Origin: Streptomyces sp. NBC_01267
Lineage (GTDB): Bacteria; Actinomycetota; Actinomycetes; Streptomycetales; Streptomycetaceae
NCBI RefSeq assembly: GCF_036241575.1
Contig: NZ_CP108455.1
Coordinates: 1,626,501-1,690,500, forward strand
DNA: 64,000 bases
Direction: 5' to 3'
The translations under genes and the position numbers were made by a program. Shown here in pieces: positions 1 to 9,322 of this stretch (position 1 is the first letter of the stretch; every line of letters starts with the position of its first letter). The notes below the pieces were generated by a model. The model saw only the letters and a program-made list of their open reading frames with translations. It did no database searches and was not told the DNA's origin.

Positions 1-571
1 CACCGGACCAGACGGCCGAGTTCAGCGACGCGAACTTGTTGTCACCGACCGGGATGACCGTGCCGAAGTACTCCTGGAAGAGCTCCGGGTGCTCCTTCAG
101 CGCGGTGTCGGTGTCCATGAAGATGACACCCTGCGCCTCCAGCTCCTCGTTGATCTGGTGGTAGACGACCTCGGACTCGTACTGGGCGGCGACACCCGCG
201 ACGAGACGCTGCTTCTCCGCCTCCGGGATGCCGAGCTTGTCGTACGTGTTCTTGATGTCCTCCGGCAGGTCCTCCCAGGACTCGGCCTGCTTCTCGGTGG
301 ACCGCACGAAGTACTTGATGTTGTCGAAGTCGATGCCCGACAGGTCGGAGCCCCAGCTCGGCATCGGCTTCTTGCCGAAGAGCTTGAAGCCCTTGAGACG
401 CAGCTTCAGCATCCACTCCGGCTCGTTCTTCTTGGCCGAGATGTCGCGGACGACGGCTTCGGACAGGCCACGCTTGGCCGCGGCACCTGCCACGTCGGGG
501 TCGGCCCAGCCGAATTCGTACGTACCCAGGCCCTCGAGTTCGGGGTGGGCAGTCTCCATGGGGAGAGTCAT
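1..571 (-). CDS. sufB: Fe-S cluster assembly protein SufB (3' part off the window)
   Basis: SufB is the scaffold subunit of the SufBCD complex that builds Fe-S clusters in the cytoplasm. About 190 N-terminal residues are visible; the C-terminal beta-helix core lies beyond the left edge. The visible part has the family's opening ([17 protein letters not shown]) and the [17 protein letters not shown] segment. The start ATG overlaps the stop of the upstream sufR by 4 nt (ATGA), so the two are probably translationally coupled and form the head of the suf operon. Identification is by recognition of the sequence; confident. Confidence 0.95.
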   Translation of the reverse strand, partial: MTLPMETAHPELEGLGTYEFGWADPDVAGAAAKRGLSEAVVRDISAKKNEPEWMLKLRLKGFKLFGKKPMPSWGSDLSGIDFDNIKYFVRSTEKQAESWEDLPEDIKNTYDKLGIPEAEKQRLVAGVAAQYESEVVYHQINEELEAQGVIFMDTDTALKEHPELFQEYFGTVIPVGDNKFASLNSAVWSG

Positions 572-1293
572 GCGGGGTTCCTCCCGGCCGTACTGGCGGA
601 TGCTGAATCGGTGGTGATCTGATGGGCGGTCTTGGGGATGAACGTCGTACACACCCCGTCGCCGTGGGCGATGGTGGCCAGACGCTGCACATGGGTCCCG
701 AGCAGACGGGAGAAGACCTCGGTCTCCGCCTCGCAGAGCTGCGGGAACTGTTCGGCGACGTGGGCCACCGGGCAGTGGTGCTGGCAGAGCTGCTCACCGA
801 CCGGCGCGTTTCGCGCCGTAGCAGCGTACCCGTCGGCGGTCAACGCCTTGGCCAAGGCCTCGGCGCGGCTCTCGGGTGCGGCGGCCTCGATGGCTTCGCG
901 GTACGTCTCGGCCTGCGTGGTGAGCCGGTCACGGGCGAAATCCATGACGGCCTCGTCGCCCGAGTGCCGGGCGATCCAGCGCAGGGCGTCCCCGGCGAGC
1001 TTGTCGTAGGACTGCTCGAAGGCGTCCCGGCCGCAGTCGGTGAGCGCGAAGACCTTGGCCGGACGGCCGCGGGTCCGCGCGCCGTACACCCGCTGCTCGC
1101 GGGGGACGATCACCTCGTCGGTGACCAGGGCGTCGAGATGGCGGCGGACGGCGGCGGGGGTGAGCCCGAGGCGCCCGGCGAGCTCGGTCACGGTGGACGG
1201 GCCGTGGTCCAGGATGGAGCGCGCGACGCGGTTGCGGGTGGACCGCTCACCGGTCGCGAGTTCCTCCTGCGGAGCCTCGCCAACGTATTTCAC
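568..1293 (-). CDS. sufR: SufR-type Fe-S dependent repressor of the suf operon
   Basis: A DeoR/ArsR-like winged-helix regulator of about 241 aa. The N-terminal HTH is near residues 30-62 ([11 protein letters not shown] then [11 protein letters not shown]), followed by the [14 protein letters not shown] wing. The C-terminal half has three cysteines, C170, C174 and C187 (C-x3-C-x12-C, in QLCQHHCP and PQLCEAE), the pattern expected of the [4Fe-4S] ligands of Streptomyces SufR. I chose the GTG start at 1293 because the reading frame upstream of it contains the CAAC-N6-GTTG operator and a promoter. The ATG at 1365 would place both inside the coding region. It probably represses its own operon when holding a cluster. 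Confidence 0.88.
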   Translation of the reverse strand: MKYVGEAPQEELATGERSTRNRVARSILDHGPSTVTELAGRLGLTPAAVRRHLDALVTDEVIVPREQRVYGARTRGRPAKVFALTDCGRDAFEQSYDKLAGDALRWIARHSGDEAVMDFARDRLTTQAETYREAIEAAAPESRAEALAKALTADGYAATARNAPVGEQLCQHHCPVAHVAEQFPQLCEAETEVFSRLLGTHVQRLATIAHGDGVCTTFIPKTAHQITTDSASASTAGRNPA

Positions 1294-1306
1294 AACGCCA
1301 TTGTTG
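1293..1306. promoter_or_regulatory. SufR operator, perfect CAAC-N6-GTTG palindrome
   Basis: The top strand reads CAAC GCCATT GTTG. This is the palindrome I recall as the binding site of the Streptomyces avermitilis SufR regulator. It overlaps the proposed -10 box and touches the GTG start of sufR, so bound repressor would block initiation directly. Confidence 0.8.
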
Positions 1307-1329
1307 CGTAATTCACCGGCTCGCGACAA
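1300..1329 (-). promoter_or_regulatory. Putative sufR-suf promoter, leaderless
   Basis: On the minus strand TTGTCG (1324-1329) is followed after 18 nt by AACAAT (1300-1305) and, 6 nt later, by the GTG at 1293. The -35 box is fair and the -10 weak. The spacing implies transcription starting at or near the start codon, with no leader for a Shine-Dalgarno sequence. Inferred from spacing only. Confidence 0.5.
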
Positions 1330-1365
1330 GCAGAGATCGCGAACGCCCTCGGTGGCTTCCATCAC

Positions 1366-1379
1366 TTAGGGTCACCTAA
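1366..1379. promoter_or_regulatory. Possible DmdR/IdeR-type iron box
   Basis: The sequence TTAGG GTCA CCTAA is a perfect 5+5 inverted repeat and matches 13 of 19 positions of the IdeR/DmdR consensus as I remember it. It lies between the divergent sufR and ABC transporter genes, about 36 bp upstream of the proposed sufR -35 and 51 bp upstream of the transporter -10. It could link either unit to iron status. Confidence 0.45.
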
Positions 1380-1430
1380 ACGGGCTCCGGGACGCCCTGC
1401 CCCGGGCCCGGCGTCCCCCCGGGCGGTTCG

Positions 1431-1436
1431 TAGACT
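1431..1436 (+). promoter_or_regulatory. -10 box of the ABC transporter operon
   Basis: TAGACT lies 7 nt before the ATG at 1444, which suggests a leaderless mRNA. No good -35 is visible. Confidence 0.45.
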
Positions 1437-1443
1437 CCCCCGT

Positions 1444-2370
1444 ATGAGCACAGATCCCGCCGTTGAGGTCCGCGGCCTCGTCAAGCGGTACGGCGCCAGG
1501 ACCGCGGTGGACGGCCTGGACCTCACGGTCGGCACCGGCACCGTCACCGCGGTCCTCGGGCCGAACGGCGCAGGCAAGACCACCACCGTCGAGACCTGCG
1601 AGGGATACCGCCGCGCCGACGCCGGCACCGTGCGGGTCCTCGGCCTCGACCCGGTGGCCGACGCCGCGCGGCTCCGCCCGCGGATCGGTGTGATGCTCCA
1701 GTCGGGTGGTGTCTACCCCGGCGCCCACGCCGCCGAGATGCTCCACCACACGGCCCGGCTGCACGCCCACCCGCTGGACGTGGACACCCTGATCGAGCGG
1801 CTCGGGCTGACGGACTGCGGCCGTACGACGTACCGCAGACTCTCCGGCGGCCAGCAGCAGCGGCTCGCCCTGGCGATGGCCGTGGTCGGCCGCCCCGAGC
1901 TGGTCTTCCTCGACGAGCCGACCGCGGGCCTGGACCCGCAGGCCCGCAGGTCCACCTGGGATCTCGTACGGGAGCTGCGCGCCGACGGCGTGACCACCGT
2001 GCTCACCACCCACTTCATGGACGAGGCCGAGGAGCTCGCCGACGACGTCGTGATCATCGACGCCGGCCGGGCCGTCGCCCACGACTCCCCCGACGCCCTG
2101 TGCCGCGGCGGCGCGGAGAACAGCCTGCGCTTCAGCGGACGGCCGGGGCTCGACCTGGGCTCGCTGCTCAAGGCTCTCCCGGACGGCACCCAGGCCGCCG
2201 AACCGGCCTCGGGCCACTACCGGATCACCGGCACCGTCGACCCGCAGCTGCTGGCCACCGTCACCTCCTGGTGCGCCCAGAACGGCGTGATGCCGGACCG
2301 GATCTCCGTCGAGCGCCACACACTCGAAGACGTCTTCCTGGAACTGACCGGCAAGGAGCTGCGCGCATGA
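1444..2370 (+). CDS. ABC transporter ATP-binding protein
   Basis: A 308-aa cytoplasmic ATPase of the drug/multidrug exporter (DrrA/CcmA-like) type. Walker A is GPNGAGKTTT near residue 40, the ABC signature LSGGQQQRL is near 138, Walker B with its glutamate is LVFLDEP near 157, and the H-loop is in TTHFMDEAE. The C-terminal 90 residues form the usual accessory domain of this subfamily. It overlaps the downstream permease by 4 nt (ATGA), so the two make one exporter. The substrate cannot be read from sequence. Its place next to suf and a possible iron box is suggestive but no more. Confidence 0.92.
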   Translation: MSTDPAVEVRGLVKRYGARTAVDGLDLTVGTGTVTAVLGPNGAGKTTTVETCEGYRRADAGTVRVLGLDPVADAARLRPRIGVMLQSGGVYPGAHAAEMLHHTARLHAHPLDVDTLIERLGLTDCGRTTYRRLSGGQQQRLALAMAVVGRPELVFLDEPTAGLDPQARRSTWDLVRELRADGVTTVLTTHFMDEAEELADDVVIIDAGRAVAHDSPDALCRGGAENSLRFSGRPGLDLGSLLKALPDGTQAAEPASGHYRITGTVDPQLLATVTSWCAQNGVMPDRISVERHTLEDVFLELTGKELRA

Positions 2371-3197
2371 GCGCCGGTACGGCTGCATCCCCGCGATCCC
2401 CACGCCGGGACGGAACCACGTCGACGTACGCCCCCCGGCCGGGGGCGGCGCCGCTCCCCCGCATGATCGCGGCGCAGACGGTCTTCGAGACGAAGATGCT
2501 GCTGCGCAACGGCGAGCAGCTGCTCCTCACCGTGATCATCCCGTCGCTGCTGCTCGTCCTCTTCTCCGCGGTCGACATCGTCGCCGTACCCACGGACACC
2601 GCGGGCGGCGCGGGCAGGTCCGTCGACTTCCTGGCCCCCGGGATCCTCGCGCTCGCCGTGATGTCCACGGCCTTCACCGGACAGGCCATCGCGACCGGCT
2701 TCGAGCGCAGGTACGGGGTGCTCAAGCGGCTCGGCGCGTCCCCGCTGCCGCGCTGGGCGCTGATGACCGCCAAGACGCTGTCCGTCCTGGTCACCGAGGT
2801 CCTGCAGATCGTCCTGCTGACGGTGATCGCTCTCGCGCTCGGCTGGTCGCCGCACGGCAACCCGTTCGCCGTCCTGCTGCTGCTCGTCCTCGGTACGGCC
2901 GCCTTCTCCGGCCTGGGGCTCCTGATGGCCGGGACCCTCAAGGCGGAGGCCACCCTGGCCGCCGCCAATCTGGTCTTCCTGCTGCTGCTCGTCGGGGGCG
3001 GGGTCATCGTTCCGATGGACAAGTTCCCCGGCGGCGTCAGGTCCGTACTGGAACTGCTGCCGATCTCGGCGCTCTCGGACGGACTGCGCGACGTGCTCCA
3101 GCACGGGGCCTCGATGCCCTGGGGCGACCTGGGGATCCTCGTGGTGTGGGCGGTGCTCGGGCTGGGCGCGGCTGCCCGGTTCTTCCGCTGGGAATAG
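2367..3197 (+). CDS. ABC-2 type transporter permease
   Basis: A 276-aa integral membrane partner of the preceding ATPase. After a polar N-terminus (about 50 aa) come six hydrophobic segments, starting at LLLTVIIPSLLLVLFSAV. The FERRYGVLKRLGASPLPR loop is typical of ABC-2 permeases (DrrB-like). I chose the ATG that overlaps the ATPase stop codon; the longer open frame upstream lies inside the ATPase gene. It ends close to ctaA, with about 100 nt between. Confidence 0.9.
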   Translation: MSAGTAASPRSPRRDGTTSTYAPRPGAAPLPRMIAAQTVFETKMLLRNGEQLLLTVIIPSLLLVLFSAVDIVAVPTDTAGGAGRSVDFLAPGILALAVMSTAFTGQAIATGFERRYGVLKRLGASPLPRWALMTAKTLSVLVTEVLQIVLLTVIALALGWSPHGNPFAVLLLLVLGTAAFSGLGLLMAGTLKAEATLAAANLVFLLLLVGGGVIVPMDKFPGGVRSVLELLPISALSDGLRDVLQHGASMPWGDLGILVVWAVLGLGAAARFFRWE

Positions 3198-3284
3198 TCC
3201 GGTCCCCGGCTGGGAACAGTCCGGCCGAAGCAGCCCGGAGTGGGTGAAAGCCCCCCTCGTGAAAGTACGCACAAGCGCCCGGCC

Positions 3285-3290
3285 TACGAT
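3285..3290 (+). promoter_or_regulatory. -10 box of ctaA
   Basis: TACGAT is followed after 6 nt by the GTG at 3297, giving a leaderless arrangement that also supports this start. The -35 region is not recognisable. Confidence 0.45.
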
Positions 3291-3296
3291 GTCCCC

Positions 3297-4298
3297 GTGC
3301 CGAAATTGACTCGCGCCGAAGCCGCTGGCGCCGTGCGCAACCCGCTCGCCTTCATCGCCGAACGCTGGACTCCGGCGCCCCGGACCGTCCAGCGGGCCGC
3401 CATGTCGGCCCTGGTGATGGCGGTGGTGATCGTCGTGACCGGCGGCGCCGTGCGGCTCACCGGGTCCGGGCTCGGCTGCCCGACCTGGCCCAAGTGCACC
3501 GACCAGAGCCTCACCGCGACCAGCGAGATGGGCCTCCACGGCGCCATCGAGTTCTCCAACCGGATGCTGACGTACGTACTGTGCGCGGCGGTCGGCTGGG
3601 CGATCATCGCGGCCCGCTCGGCGAAGCCGTGGCGGCGTCCGGTGACGCGGCTCGGCTGGGCCCAGTTCTGGGTGGTCATGGGCAATGCGGTGCTCGGCGG
3701 CGTCGTGGTGCTGGTCGGCCTCAACCCGTACACGGTGGCCGCCCACTTCCTGCTCTCCACCGGGCTGATCACGGTCGCCGTACTGACCTGGCAGCGCACC
3801 CGCGAGGGTGACGGCGCCCCGCGCCCCCTCGTGGGCAAGGCGGTCGCCCAGCTGACCTGGCTGCTCACCGTCGCGGCGGGTCTGCTGATCGCGGTCGGTA
3901 CGGTCGTCTCCGGTGCGGGCCGGCACGCGGGCGACTCCAGCGAGGTGGAGCGCATCCCCGTCGACTGGTCGATGATCGCCCAGCTGCACGCGGATCTGGC
4001 CTGGGTCGTGGTGGCGCTCACCGTGGCGCTCTGGTTCGTACTGAAGGCGGTGGACGCACCGGTCGGGCCGCTCCACCGGGCCCGTGACCTCTTCCTGGTG
4101 CTGATGGCGCAGGGCGTGATCGGTTATGTCCAGTACTTCACCCACACCCCCGAGATCCTGGTCGGGATCCACATGTTCGGCGCCACACTGGTGTGGATCG
4201 GCGTGATGCGCGTCCTGCTGTCGCTGCGCGAGCGCCCGCACACCACCGGGACCGGGATCCCCGCCCAGCCCGAGGACGCGGCACTCGCCGGCGTCTAA
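3297..4298 (+). CDS. ctaA: Heme A synthase (COX15/CtaA family)
   Basis: This membrane enzyme oxidises the C8 methyl of heme O to the formyl of heme A for aa3 cytochrome oxidase. The protein has 333 aa and about eight hydrophobic helices. GGAVRLTGSGLGCPTWPKC and the histidine-bearing segments (GLHGAIEFSNR, AAHFLLSTG, QLHADLAW, GIHMFGATL) are characteristic, including the cysteine pair near the first helix seen in actinobacterial forms. The GTG start was preferred to the upstream ATG at 3240 because a -10 box lies just before it. Its partner ctaB is 1.6 kb downstream on the other strand. Confidence 0.93.
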   Translation: MPKLTRAEAAGAVRNPLAFIAERWTPAPRTVQRAAMSALVMAVVIVVTGGAVRLTGSGLGCPTWPKCTDQSLTATSEMGLHGAIEFSNRMLTYVLCAAVGWAIIAARSAKPWRRPVTRLGWAQFWVVMGNAVLGGVVVLVGLNPYTVAAHFLLSTGLITVAVLTWQRTREGDGAPRPLVGKAVAQLTWLLTVAAGLLIAVGTVVSGAGRHAGDSSEVERIPVDWSMIAQLHADLAWVVVALTVALWFVLKAVDAPVGPLHRARDLFLVLMAQGVIGYVQYFTHTPEILVGIHMFGATLVWIGVMRVLLSLRERPHTTGTGIPAQPEDAALAGV

Positions 4299-5401
4299 CC
4301 GGTCGATGGGGCGGGGTCCCGCCCCTCCAGGCCGTAGACGCGGCGGGCGTTGCCCGCCGCGATCATCCCGGCCACACGTAACGCGTCCGTACGCGACCAG
4401 GCCCCGTCGGCCACCCAGCCGCCCAGCGCCTGCTCCAGGGCGTCGTGGAACAGCCGCGCGCCCACCACGTACAGCTCGGGCAGCCCCCGGGCGCCGGTGG
4501 AGAACAGCAGCTTCCCGAAGGGCGCGAGCTCAAGGATCTCCGCGAGCACGGCGGCGGCCCGCACCCCCGTGTGGGCGAGGGCCGGGCCGAGGTCGGCGTA
4601 CACATGCGGGTGGACGCTCGCCAGATGGGCGACCTGCCGGTGGTACGGATAGCCGTGCAGCAGCACCAGATCCGTGCCGAGGCCTGTCGCCGCAGCGATG
4701 AAGTCACCGAGCAGCAGCGGGTCGCTCACGCCGATGTGCAGCTGGAGCGGGCGCCCGGTGGCGACCGCGTTCCACAGGAGGTGGCGCCGGAGCACCGGAT
4801 CGGTGAGCCTGCCCCCGACCTGGCGGCCCGCCAGCCAGCGCCCGGCGGCACCGCGGACCTCACCGGGTCCTGGCGGGTCGGCTGCCGGTGCGATTCCCTG
4901 CTCCAGCGGAGCGACCGCGGTGAAGGCGACCGCGGAACCGGCCGCTCCGTGCACGGCCTCGGCCAGATTGGCGAGGAAGGACTCGACGGTGCCAGAGGTG
5001 TCGGCGACCTGCTCGGCGAGCAGTTCCAGACGGACGGTCTCGTGGGCCTCGGCCGCGCCCGCCGCCGCCATCTCCTGCGGCCTCATGAGGTCACCCGGCA
5101 GCCCGGTGTCCACCAGAAAGGTGGTGATCCCGCTGCCGCGCAGCAGCCGTCTCCCCACCTCCAGCACGCCGAGTTCCCGGCGGCGGGCCAGGTAGCGGGC
5201 GGGCGGGCAGTGCGGTTCGAGGTCGAGCAGCGGCGGACACCAGCGCCGTACGGCGAAGCCGGTCTGGGTGTCGAAGAAGGTGGTGCCGGGGGCGGGCGGC
5301 CCCGGAGTCCTGCCGAGGTACGCCTCGAAGGTGCCGAGGCCGAGTTCCGTCCGGAGCACTCCGTGGCAGTACTGGTCCACCAGGGAAGGTGTCTCGATCA
5401 T
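4295..5401 (-). CDS. Amidohydrolase-fold protein, metal site partly degenerate
   Basis: 368 aa, convergent with ctaA and overlapping its end by 4 nt. It resembles amidohydrolase_2 proteins: an N-terminal LVDQYCHG where active members have H-x-H, a PLQLHIGVSDP strand, LLHGYPYH, and a C-terminal AGNARRVYGL, the usual metal-amidohydrolase ending. The first histidine of H-x-H is a tyrosine, and the final metal aspartate position reads FSTGARG. It may therefore bind metal atypically or be non-catalytic. Substrate unknown. Confidence 0.75.
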   Translation of the reverse strand: MIETPSLVDQYCHGVLRTELGLGTFEAYLGRTPGPPAPGTTFFDTQTGFAVRRWCPPLLDLEPHCPPARYLARRRELGVLEVGRRLLRGSGITTFLVDTGLPGDLMRPQEMAAAGAAEAHETVRLELLAEQVADTSGTVESFLANLAEAVHGAAGSAVAFTAVAPLEQGIAPAADPPGPGEVRGAAGRWLAGRQVGGRLTDPVLRRHLLWNAVATGRPLQLHIGVSDPLLLGDFIAAATGLGTDLVLLHGYPYHRQVAHLASVHPHVYADLGPALAHTGVRAAAVLAEILELAPFGKLLFSTGARGLPELYVVGARLFHDALEQALGGWVADGAWSRTDALRVAGMIAAGNARRVYGLEGRDPAPSTG

Positions 5402-5481
5402 CCGGGGCCTCCGCTTCGGACTGTTCTCCTTCAGTCCTAACGGGAGAAGGCACCCTCAGGTGTTGCCCTCAGCCGGTGCCC

Positions 5482-5835
5482 TCAGCTGTTGCCCGAGCCA
5501 CCGAGCTGGATGCCCGCCATCCGCTTCCACTCGTACGGGCCGGTGCGGACCTTGGCCGCGAACTCCCCGTCGAAGGATTCGTGGACGGTGACCCCGGCCT
5601 TCTCGGCGGCGCTCTGCGCCATGGCGTACGACGGGGCCATCAGGTCACCCCAGTCGCCGTCCTCGCCCACCAGCACGATGCGGGCCCCGCGCCGTCCGAT
5701 GTACGCGAGCTGCGCCTCGGCGCCGCCGTGCGCCCGGCCGAAGGCCTGGATCTGCTTGGCGAGCCTGGCCGTCCTGCGCTCGGCCCTGGCGTCGTGCTTC
5801 TCGTCAGCGTTCTCGTCAACCTGAGTCTCTGCCAT
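5482..5835 (-). CDS. Conserved hypothetical protein, 117 aa
   Basis: A small soluble protein with no signal peptide or membrane segment. The first 30 residues are charged and helical (DENADEKHDARAERRTARLAKQIQAFGRA). A compact region follows (RRGARIVLVGEDGDWGDLMAP, then AAEKAGVTVHESFDG). I recognise it only as a protein that commonly sits between the cta genes in Streptomyces. No function can be assigned. Confidence 0.7.
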   Translation of the reverse strand: MAETQVDENADEKHDARAERRTARLAKQIQAFGRAHGGAEAQLAYIGRRGARIVLVGEDGDWGDLMAPSYAMAQSAAEKAGVTVHESFDGEFAAKVRTGPYEWKRMAGIQLGGSGNS

Positions 5836-5922
5836 GGCCGCACACTACTCGCGAGTAGGAGCGGGGGCGACGGTCGGGTGACGTGGTGTGGGCCACTGAC
5901 GCGCCGGCCCCGACGCGGACAG

Positions 5923-6870
5923 CTAGCGCAGGAAGGGGTCCACCGCGACGGCCACGAAGAGCAGCGACACATAGGTGATGGACCAGTGGAACAGCCGCAT
6001 CTCCTTGAGCTTGACGCCCGTGACGCCGTTGTTGGCCCGCGACCGCAGCGCGTGCGCCTCCCGGAGCCAGAAGCCGCCCGCGAGCACGGCCACCACGGTG
6101 TAGAGCCAGCCGGTGTAACCGAGCGGGGTCAGCAGCAGCGAGACGGCGACCATCACCCAGCTGTAGATCACGATCTGCCGGGCCACGACCTGGTTGGTCG
6201 CGATGACGGGCAGCATCGGGACACCGGCGCGCGCGTAGTCGTCCTTGACCTTCATGGACAGCGGCCAGTAGTGCGGCGGCGTCCAGAAGAACATGACGAG
6301 GAAGAGGATGACCGGGGCCCACGACATCGAGTCGGTGACGGACGACCAGCCGATGAGCACCGGCATGCAGCCCGCGATGCCGCCCCAGACGATGTTCTGC
6401 GAGGTACGGCGCTTGAGGATCATCGTGTAGATGACGACGTAGAAGAGGAGTGCGCCCAGCGAGAGCGCCGCCGACAGCCAGTTGACGAGCAGGCCGAACC
6501 ACAGCGTGGAGAACACGGCGAGCGTGAAGGCGAAGACCAGGCACTCGCGCGGGGACACCATTCCGGTGATCAGCGGGCGCTGCGACGTGCGGTCCATCAC
6601 GGCGTCGATGTCGCGGTCGATGTACATGTTGAACGCGTTGGCGCCGCCGGCGGACAGATATCCGCCCACGCAGGTCACCAGAACGAGCCACAGATTGGGG
6701 ACGCCCTGCTTCGCCAGGAACATCACCGGAACGGTGGTGATCAGCAGCAGTTCGATGATCCGCGGCTTGGTCAGCGCCACAAAAGCCTTGACACGGGCCC
6801 CGAATGGCCGACGGGCCCCCGGGCTGGGAGTCAGGACGACCCCTGCGGGTCGGGACTCGACGGCCGTCAC
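5923..6870 (-). CDS. ctaB: Protoheme IX farnesyltransferase (heme O synthase)
   Basis: This UbiA-type membrane prenyltransferase attaches farnesyl to heme B, making heme O for CtaA. It has 315 aa and eight or nine hydrophobic helices. The aspartate-rich substrate motif [15 protein letters not shown] is near residue 95, and [14 protein letters not shown] is the first helix. Two GTG codons compete for the start. The one at 6870 has AGGGG 5 nt upstream, whereas the one at 6876 has the same Gs directly against it, so I took 6870 (protein begins [10 protein letters not shown]). It is divergent from tkt. Confidence 0.93.
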   Translation of the reverse strand: MTAVESRPAGVVLTPSPGARRPFGARVKAFVALTKPRIIELLLITTVPVMFLAKQGVPNLWLVLVTCVGGYLSAGGANAFNMYIDRDIDAVMDRTSQRPLITGMVSPRECLVFAFTLAVFSTLWFGLLVNWLSAALSLGALLFYVVIYTMILKRRTSQNIVWGGIAGCMPVLIGWSSVTDSMSWAPVILFLVMFFWTPPHYWPLSMKVKDDYARAGVPMLPVIATNQVVARQIVIYSWVMVAVSLLLTPLGYTGWLYTVVAVLAGGFWLREAHALRSRANNGVTGVKLKEMRLFHWSITYVSLLFVAVAVDPFLR

Positions 6871-7199
6871 GTACACCCCTGACAGAGAATTTCCCAGCAA
6901 GTTCCGGCCGTGAAGGCGCGGTAAAGACTTGCGCGTACCACGCCACTCTAAACGCTGCCCCTACGTCGCCCTCCCCGGGGGTGGGGTCGTGTTGAGGCCG
7001 TTGCCCGCACCCGGGATGCATGGGGAGAACCGTCTTCCGACGGGCGAACCGACGCGCCCGACCGCACCCTGGGAAGTGTCTGTCTTCCGCCGCGGGGAAC
7101 TCGAAAAGACGGGCGTTGCCACAGGGGTAGGCTCGACAACGCCCGGACACATCGACCGTCACCGGGAAACACATATCTGGAGAGGAGCCCTGACCCAGG
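6871..7199. other. Divergent ctaB/tkt intergenic region
   Basis: About 330 bp without a gene. Near the tkt side TAGGCT (7128-7133) could be a -10 box, and GGAGAGGAG (7179-7187) is the tkt ribosome binding site, 12 nt from its GTG. A run of C and G with a short self-complementary stretch surrounds 6960-6985. No tRNA or small ORF stands out. Confidence 0.5.
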
Positions 7200-9287
7200 G
7201 TGAGCACCAAGCCGACCACCACTGATTTCGAGTGGACCGAAACGGACCAGCGGGCCGTCGACACCGCCCGCGTTCTGGCCGCGGACGCCGTACAGAAGGT
7301 CGGCAACGGCCATCCCGGTACGGCCATGAGCCTGGCCCCGGCCGCGTACACCCTCTTCCAGAAGGTGATGCGCCACGACCCCGCCGACCCCGAGTGGGCC
7401 GGCCGTGACCGGTTCGTCCTCTCCGCGGGCCACTCGTCGCTGACCCTGTACACCCAGCTCTACCTGGCCGGGTTCGGCCTGGAGCTGGACGACCTCAAGG
7501 CGTTCCGCACCTGGGGCTCGAAGACCCCGGGGCACCCGGAGTACGGGCACACCGCCGGTGTCGAGACCACCACCGGCCCGCTGGGCCAGGGTGTCGCCAA
7601 CGCGGTGGGCATGGCCATGGCCGCCCGCTACGAGCGCGGTCTCTTCGACCCGGAGGCGGCCCCCGGCACCTCCCCGTTCGACCACTTCGTCTACGCGATC
7701 GCCGGCGACGGCTGCCTCCAGGAGGGCATCTCCGCGGAGGCGTCCTCGCTCGCGGGCCACCAGAAGCTCGGCAACCTCGTCCTGCTGTGGGACGACAACC
7801 ACATCTCCATCGAGGGTGACACCGAGACCGCGGTCTCGGAGGACACCTGCGCGCGGTACGAGGCGTACGGCTGGCACGTCCAGCGCGTCGCGCCCCAGGC
7901 GAACGGCGACCTCGACCCGGCGGCCCTGTACGCGGCGATCGAGGCGGCCAAGGCCGAGACCGGGCGCCCTTCGTTCATCGCGATGCGCTCGATCATCGCC
8001 TGGCCCGCCCCGCACGCCCAGAACACCGAGGCCGCGCACGGCTCGGCGCTCGGCGACGAAGAGGTCGCCGCGACCAAGAAGGTCCTCGGGTTCGACCCGG
8101 AGAAGTCCTTCGAGGTGTCCGACGAGGTCGTGGCGCACACCCGCGCGGCGCTCGACCGCGGCCGTGAGGCCAAGGGCGAGTGGGAGAAGACCCTCGCCGC
8201 CTGGCGCACCGCCAACCCGGAGCGTGCCGCGGAGTTCGACCGGATCAGCGCGGGCGAGCTGCCCGCGGGCTGGACGGACCACCTCCCCGCGTTCGAGGCC
8301 GGTCAGCCGGTCGCCACGCGCGCCGCTTCCGGCAAGGTGCTCCAGGCACTGGGCGGGATCGTTCCCGAGCTGTGGGGCGGCTCCGCCGACCTCGCGGGCT
8401 CGAACAACACCACCATCGACAAGACGTCGTCGTTCCTGCCGGCGGGCAACCCGCTGCCGGGCGCCGACCCGTACGGCCGCACGGTCCACTTCGGCATCCG
8501 CGAGCACTCCATGGCCGCGGCCATGAACGGCATCGCGCTGCACGGCCACACCCGTATCTACGGCGGCACCTTCCTGGTGTTCTCCGACTACATGCGTAAC
8601 GCGGTCCGGCTCTCCGCTCTGATGCACCTGCCGGTCACCTACGTATGGACGCACGACTCGATCGGTCTCGGCGAGGACGGCCCGACGCACCAGCCGGTGG
8701 AGCACCTGGCCTCGCTGCGTGCCATCCCCGGTCTGAACGTCGTCCGCCCCGCGGACGCCAACGAGACCGTGATCGCCTGGCGCGAGATCCTCCAGCGCCA
8801 CACCAAGGAGTTCGGCAAGGGCGCCCCGCACGGCCTGGCGCTGACCCGTCAGGGTGTGCCGACGTACGAGGCGAACGAGGACGCGGCCAAGGGCGGTTAC
8901 GTCCTCCTCGACGCCGAGGGCGGCGACGCCCGGGTCGTGCTGATCGGCACCGGCTCCGAGGTCCACCTGGCCGTGCAGGCGCGCGAGCAGCTCCAGGCCG
9001 CGGGGATCCCGACCCGGGTGGTCTCGATGCCCTCGGTCGAGTGGTTCGAGGAGCAGGACCAGGCCTACCGCGACTCGGTGCTGCCGCCGGCCGTCAAGGC
9101 GCGGGTGGCGGTCGAGGCCGGTATCGGTCTGACCTGGCACCGCTTCGTGGGTGACGCGGGACGGATCGTGTCGCTGGAGCACTTCGGTGCGTCCGCCGAC
9201 GCCAAGGTCCTGTTCCGCGAGTTCGGCTTCACCGCCGAGGCCGTGGCCGCCGCTGCCCGGGAATCTCTCGAAGCCGCCGCACGCTGA
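7200..9287 (+). CDS. tkt: Transketolase
   Basis: A thiamine-diphosphate enzyme moving two-carbon units between pentose and hexose phosphates. It has 695 aa, normal length. The N-terminal TPP domain has [11 protein letters not shown], the [16 protein letters not shown] loop and the GDG...N motif (AGDGCLQEG to DDNHIS). The second domain has [17 protein letters not shown], with the catalytic glutamate, and [16 protein letters not shown] start with a purine-rich RBS 12 nt upstream. First gene of the tkt-tal-zwf-opcA-pgl operon. Confidence 0.97.
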   Translation: MSTKPTTTDFEWTETDQRAVDTARVLAADAVQKVGNGHPGTAMSLAPAAYTLFQKVMRHDPADPEWAGRDRFVLSAGHSSLTLYTQLYLAGFGLELDDLKAFRTWGSKTPGHPEYGHTAGVETTTGPLGQGVANAVGMAMAARYERGLFDPEAAPGTSPFDHFVYAIAGDGCLQEGISAEASSLAGHQKLGNLVLLWDDNHISIEGDTETAVSEDTCARYEAYGWHVQRVAPQANGDLDPAALYAAIEAAKAETGRPSFIAMRSIIAWPAPHAQNTEAAHGSALGDEEVAATKKVLGFDPEKSFEVSDEVVAHTRAALDRGREAKGEWEKTLAAWRTANPERAAEFDRISAGELPAGWTDHLPAFEAGQPVATRAASGKVLQALGGIVPELWGGSADLAGSNNTTIDKTSSFLPAGNPLPGADPYGRTVHFGIREHSMAAAMNGIALHGHTRIYGGTFLVFSDYMRNAVRLSALMHLPVTYVWTHDSIGLGEDGPTHQPVEHLASLRAIPGLNVVRPADANETVIAWREILQRHTKEFGKGAPHGLALTRQGVPTYEANEDAAKGGYVLLDAEGGDARVVLIGTGSEVHLAVQAREQLQAAGIPTRVVSMPSVEWFEEQDQAYRDSVLPPAVKARVAVEAGIGLTWHRFVGDAGRIVSLEHFGASADAKVLFREFGFTAEAVAAAARESLEAAAR

Positions 9288-9322
9288 CGCTTCTATACAG
9301 ACAAGTAGGAGATGCAACTCTC

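Noticed and set aside
2217..4241. 674-aa open frame on the minus strand
   Set aside because: It is the antisense shadow of the ABC permease and ctaA: rich in Arg, Gly, Asp and His from GC-skewed third positions, without any domain.
5389..6882. 497-aa open frame on the plus strand opposite ctaB
   Set aside because: Shadow of ctaB and the small hypothetical gene; the composition is that of antisense GC-rich DNA.
6880..6925. ECF sigma-type promoter (GGAAC...GTC) upstream of ctaB
   Set aside because: The GGAAC and GTC boxes are about 17 nt apart, but the motif is short, common in GC-rich DNA, and would place the start within the proposed ribosome binding site.
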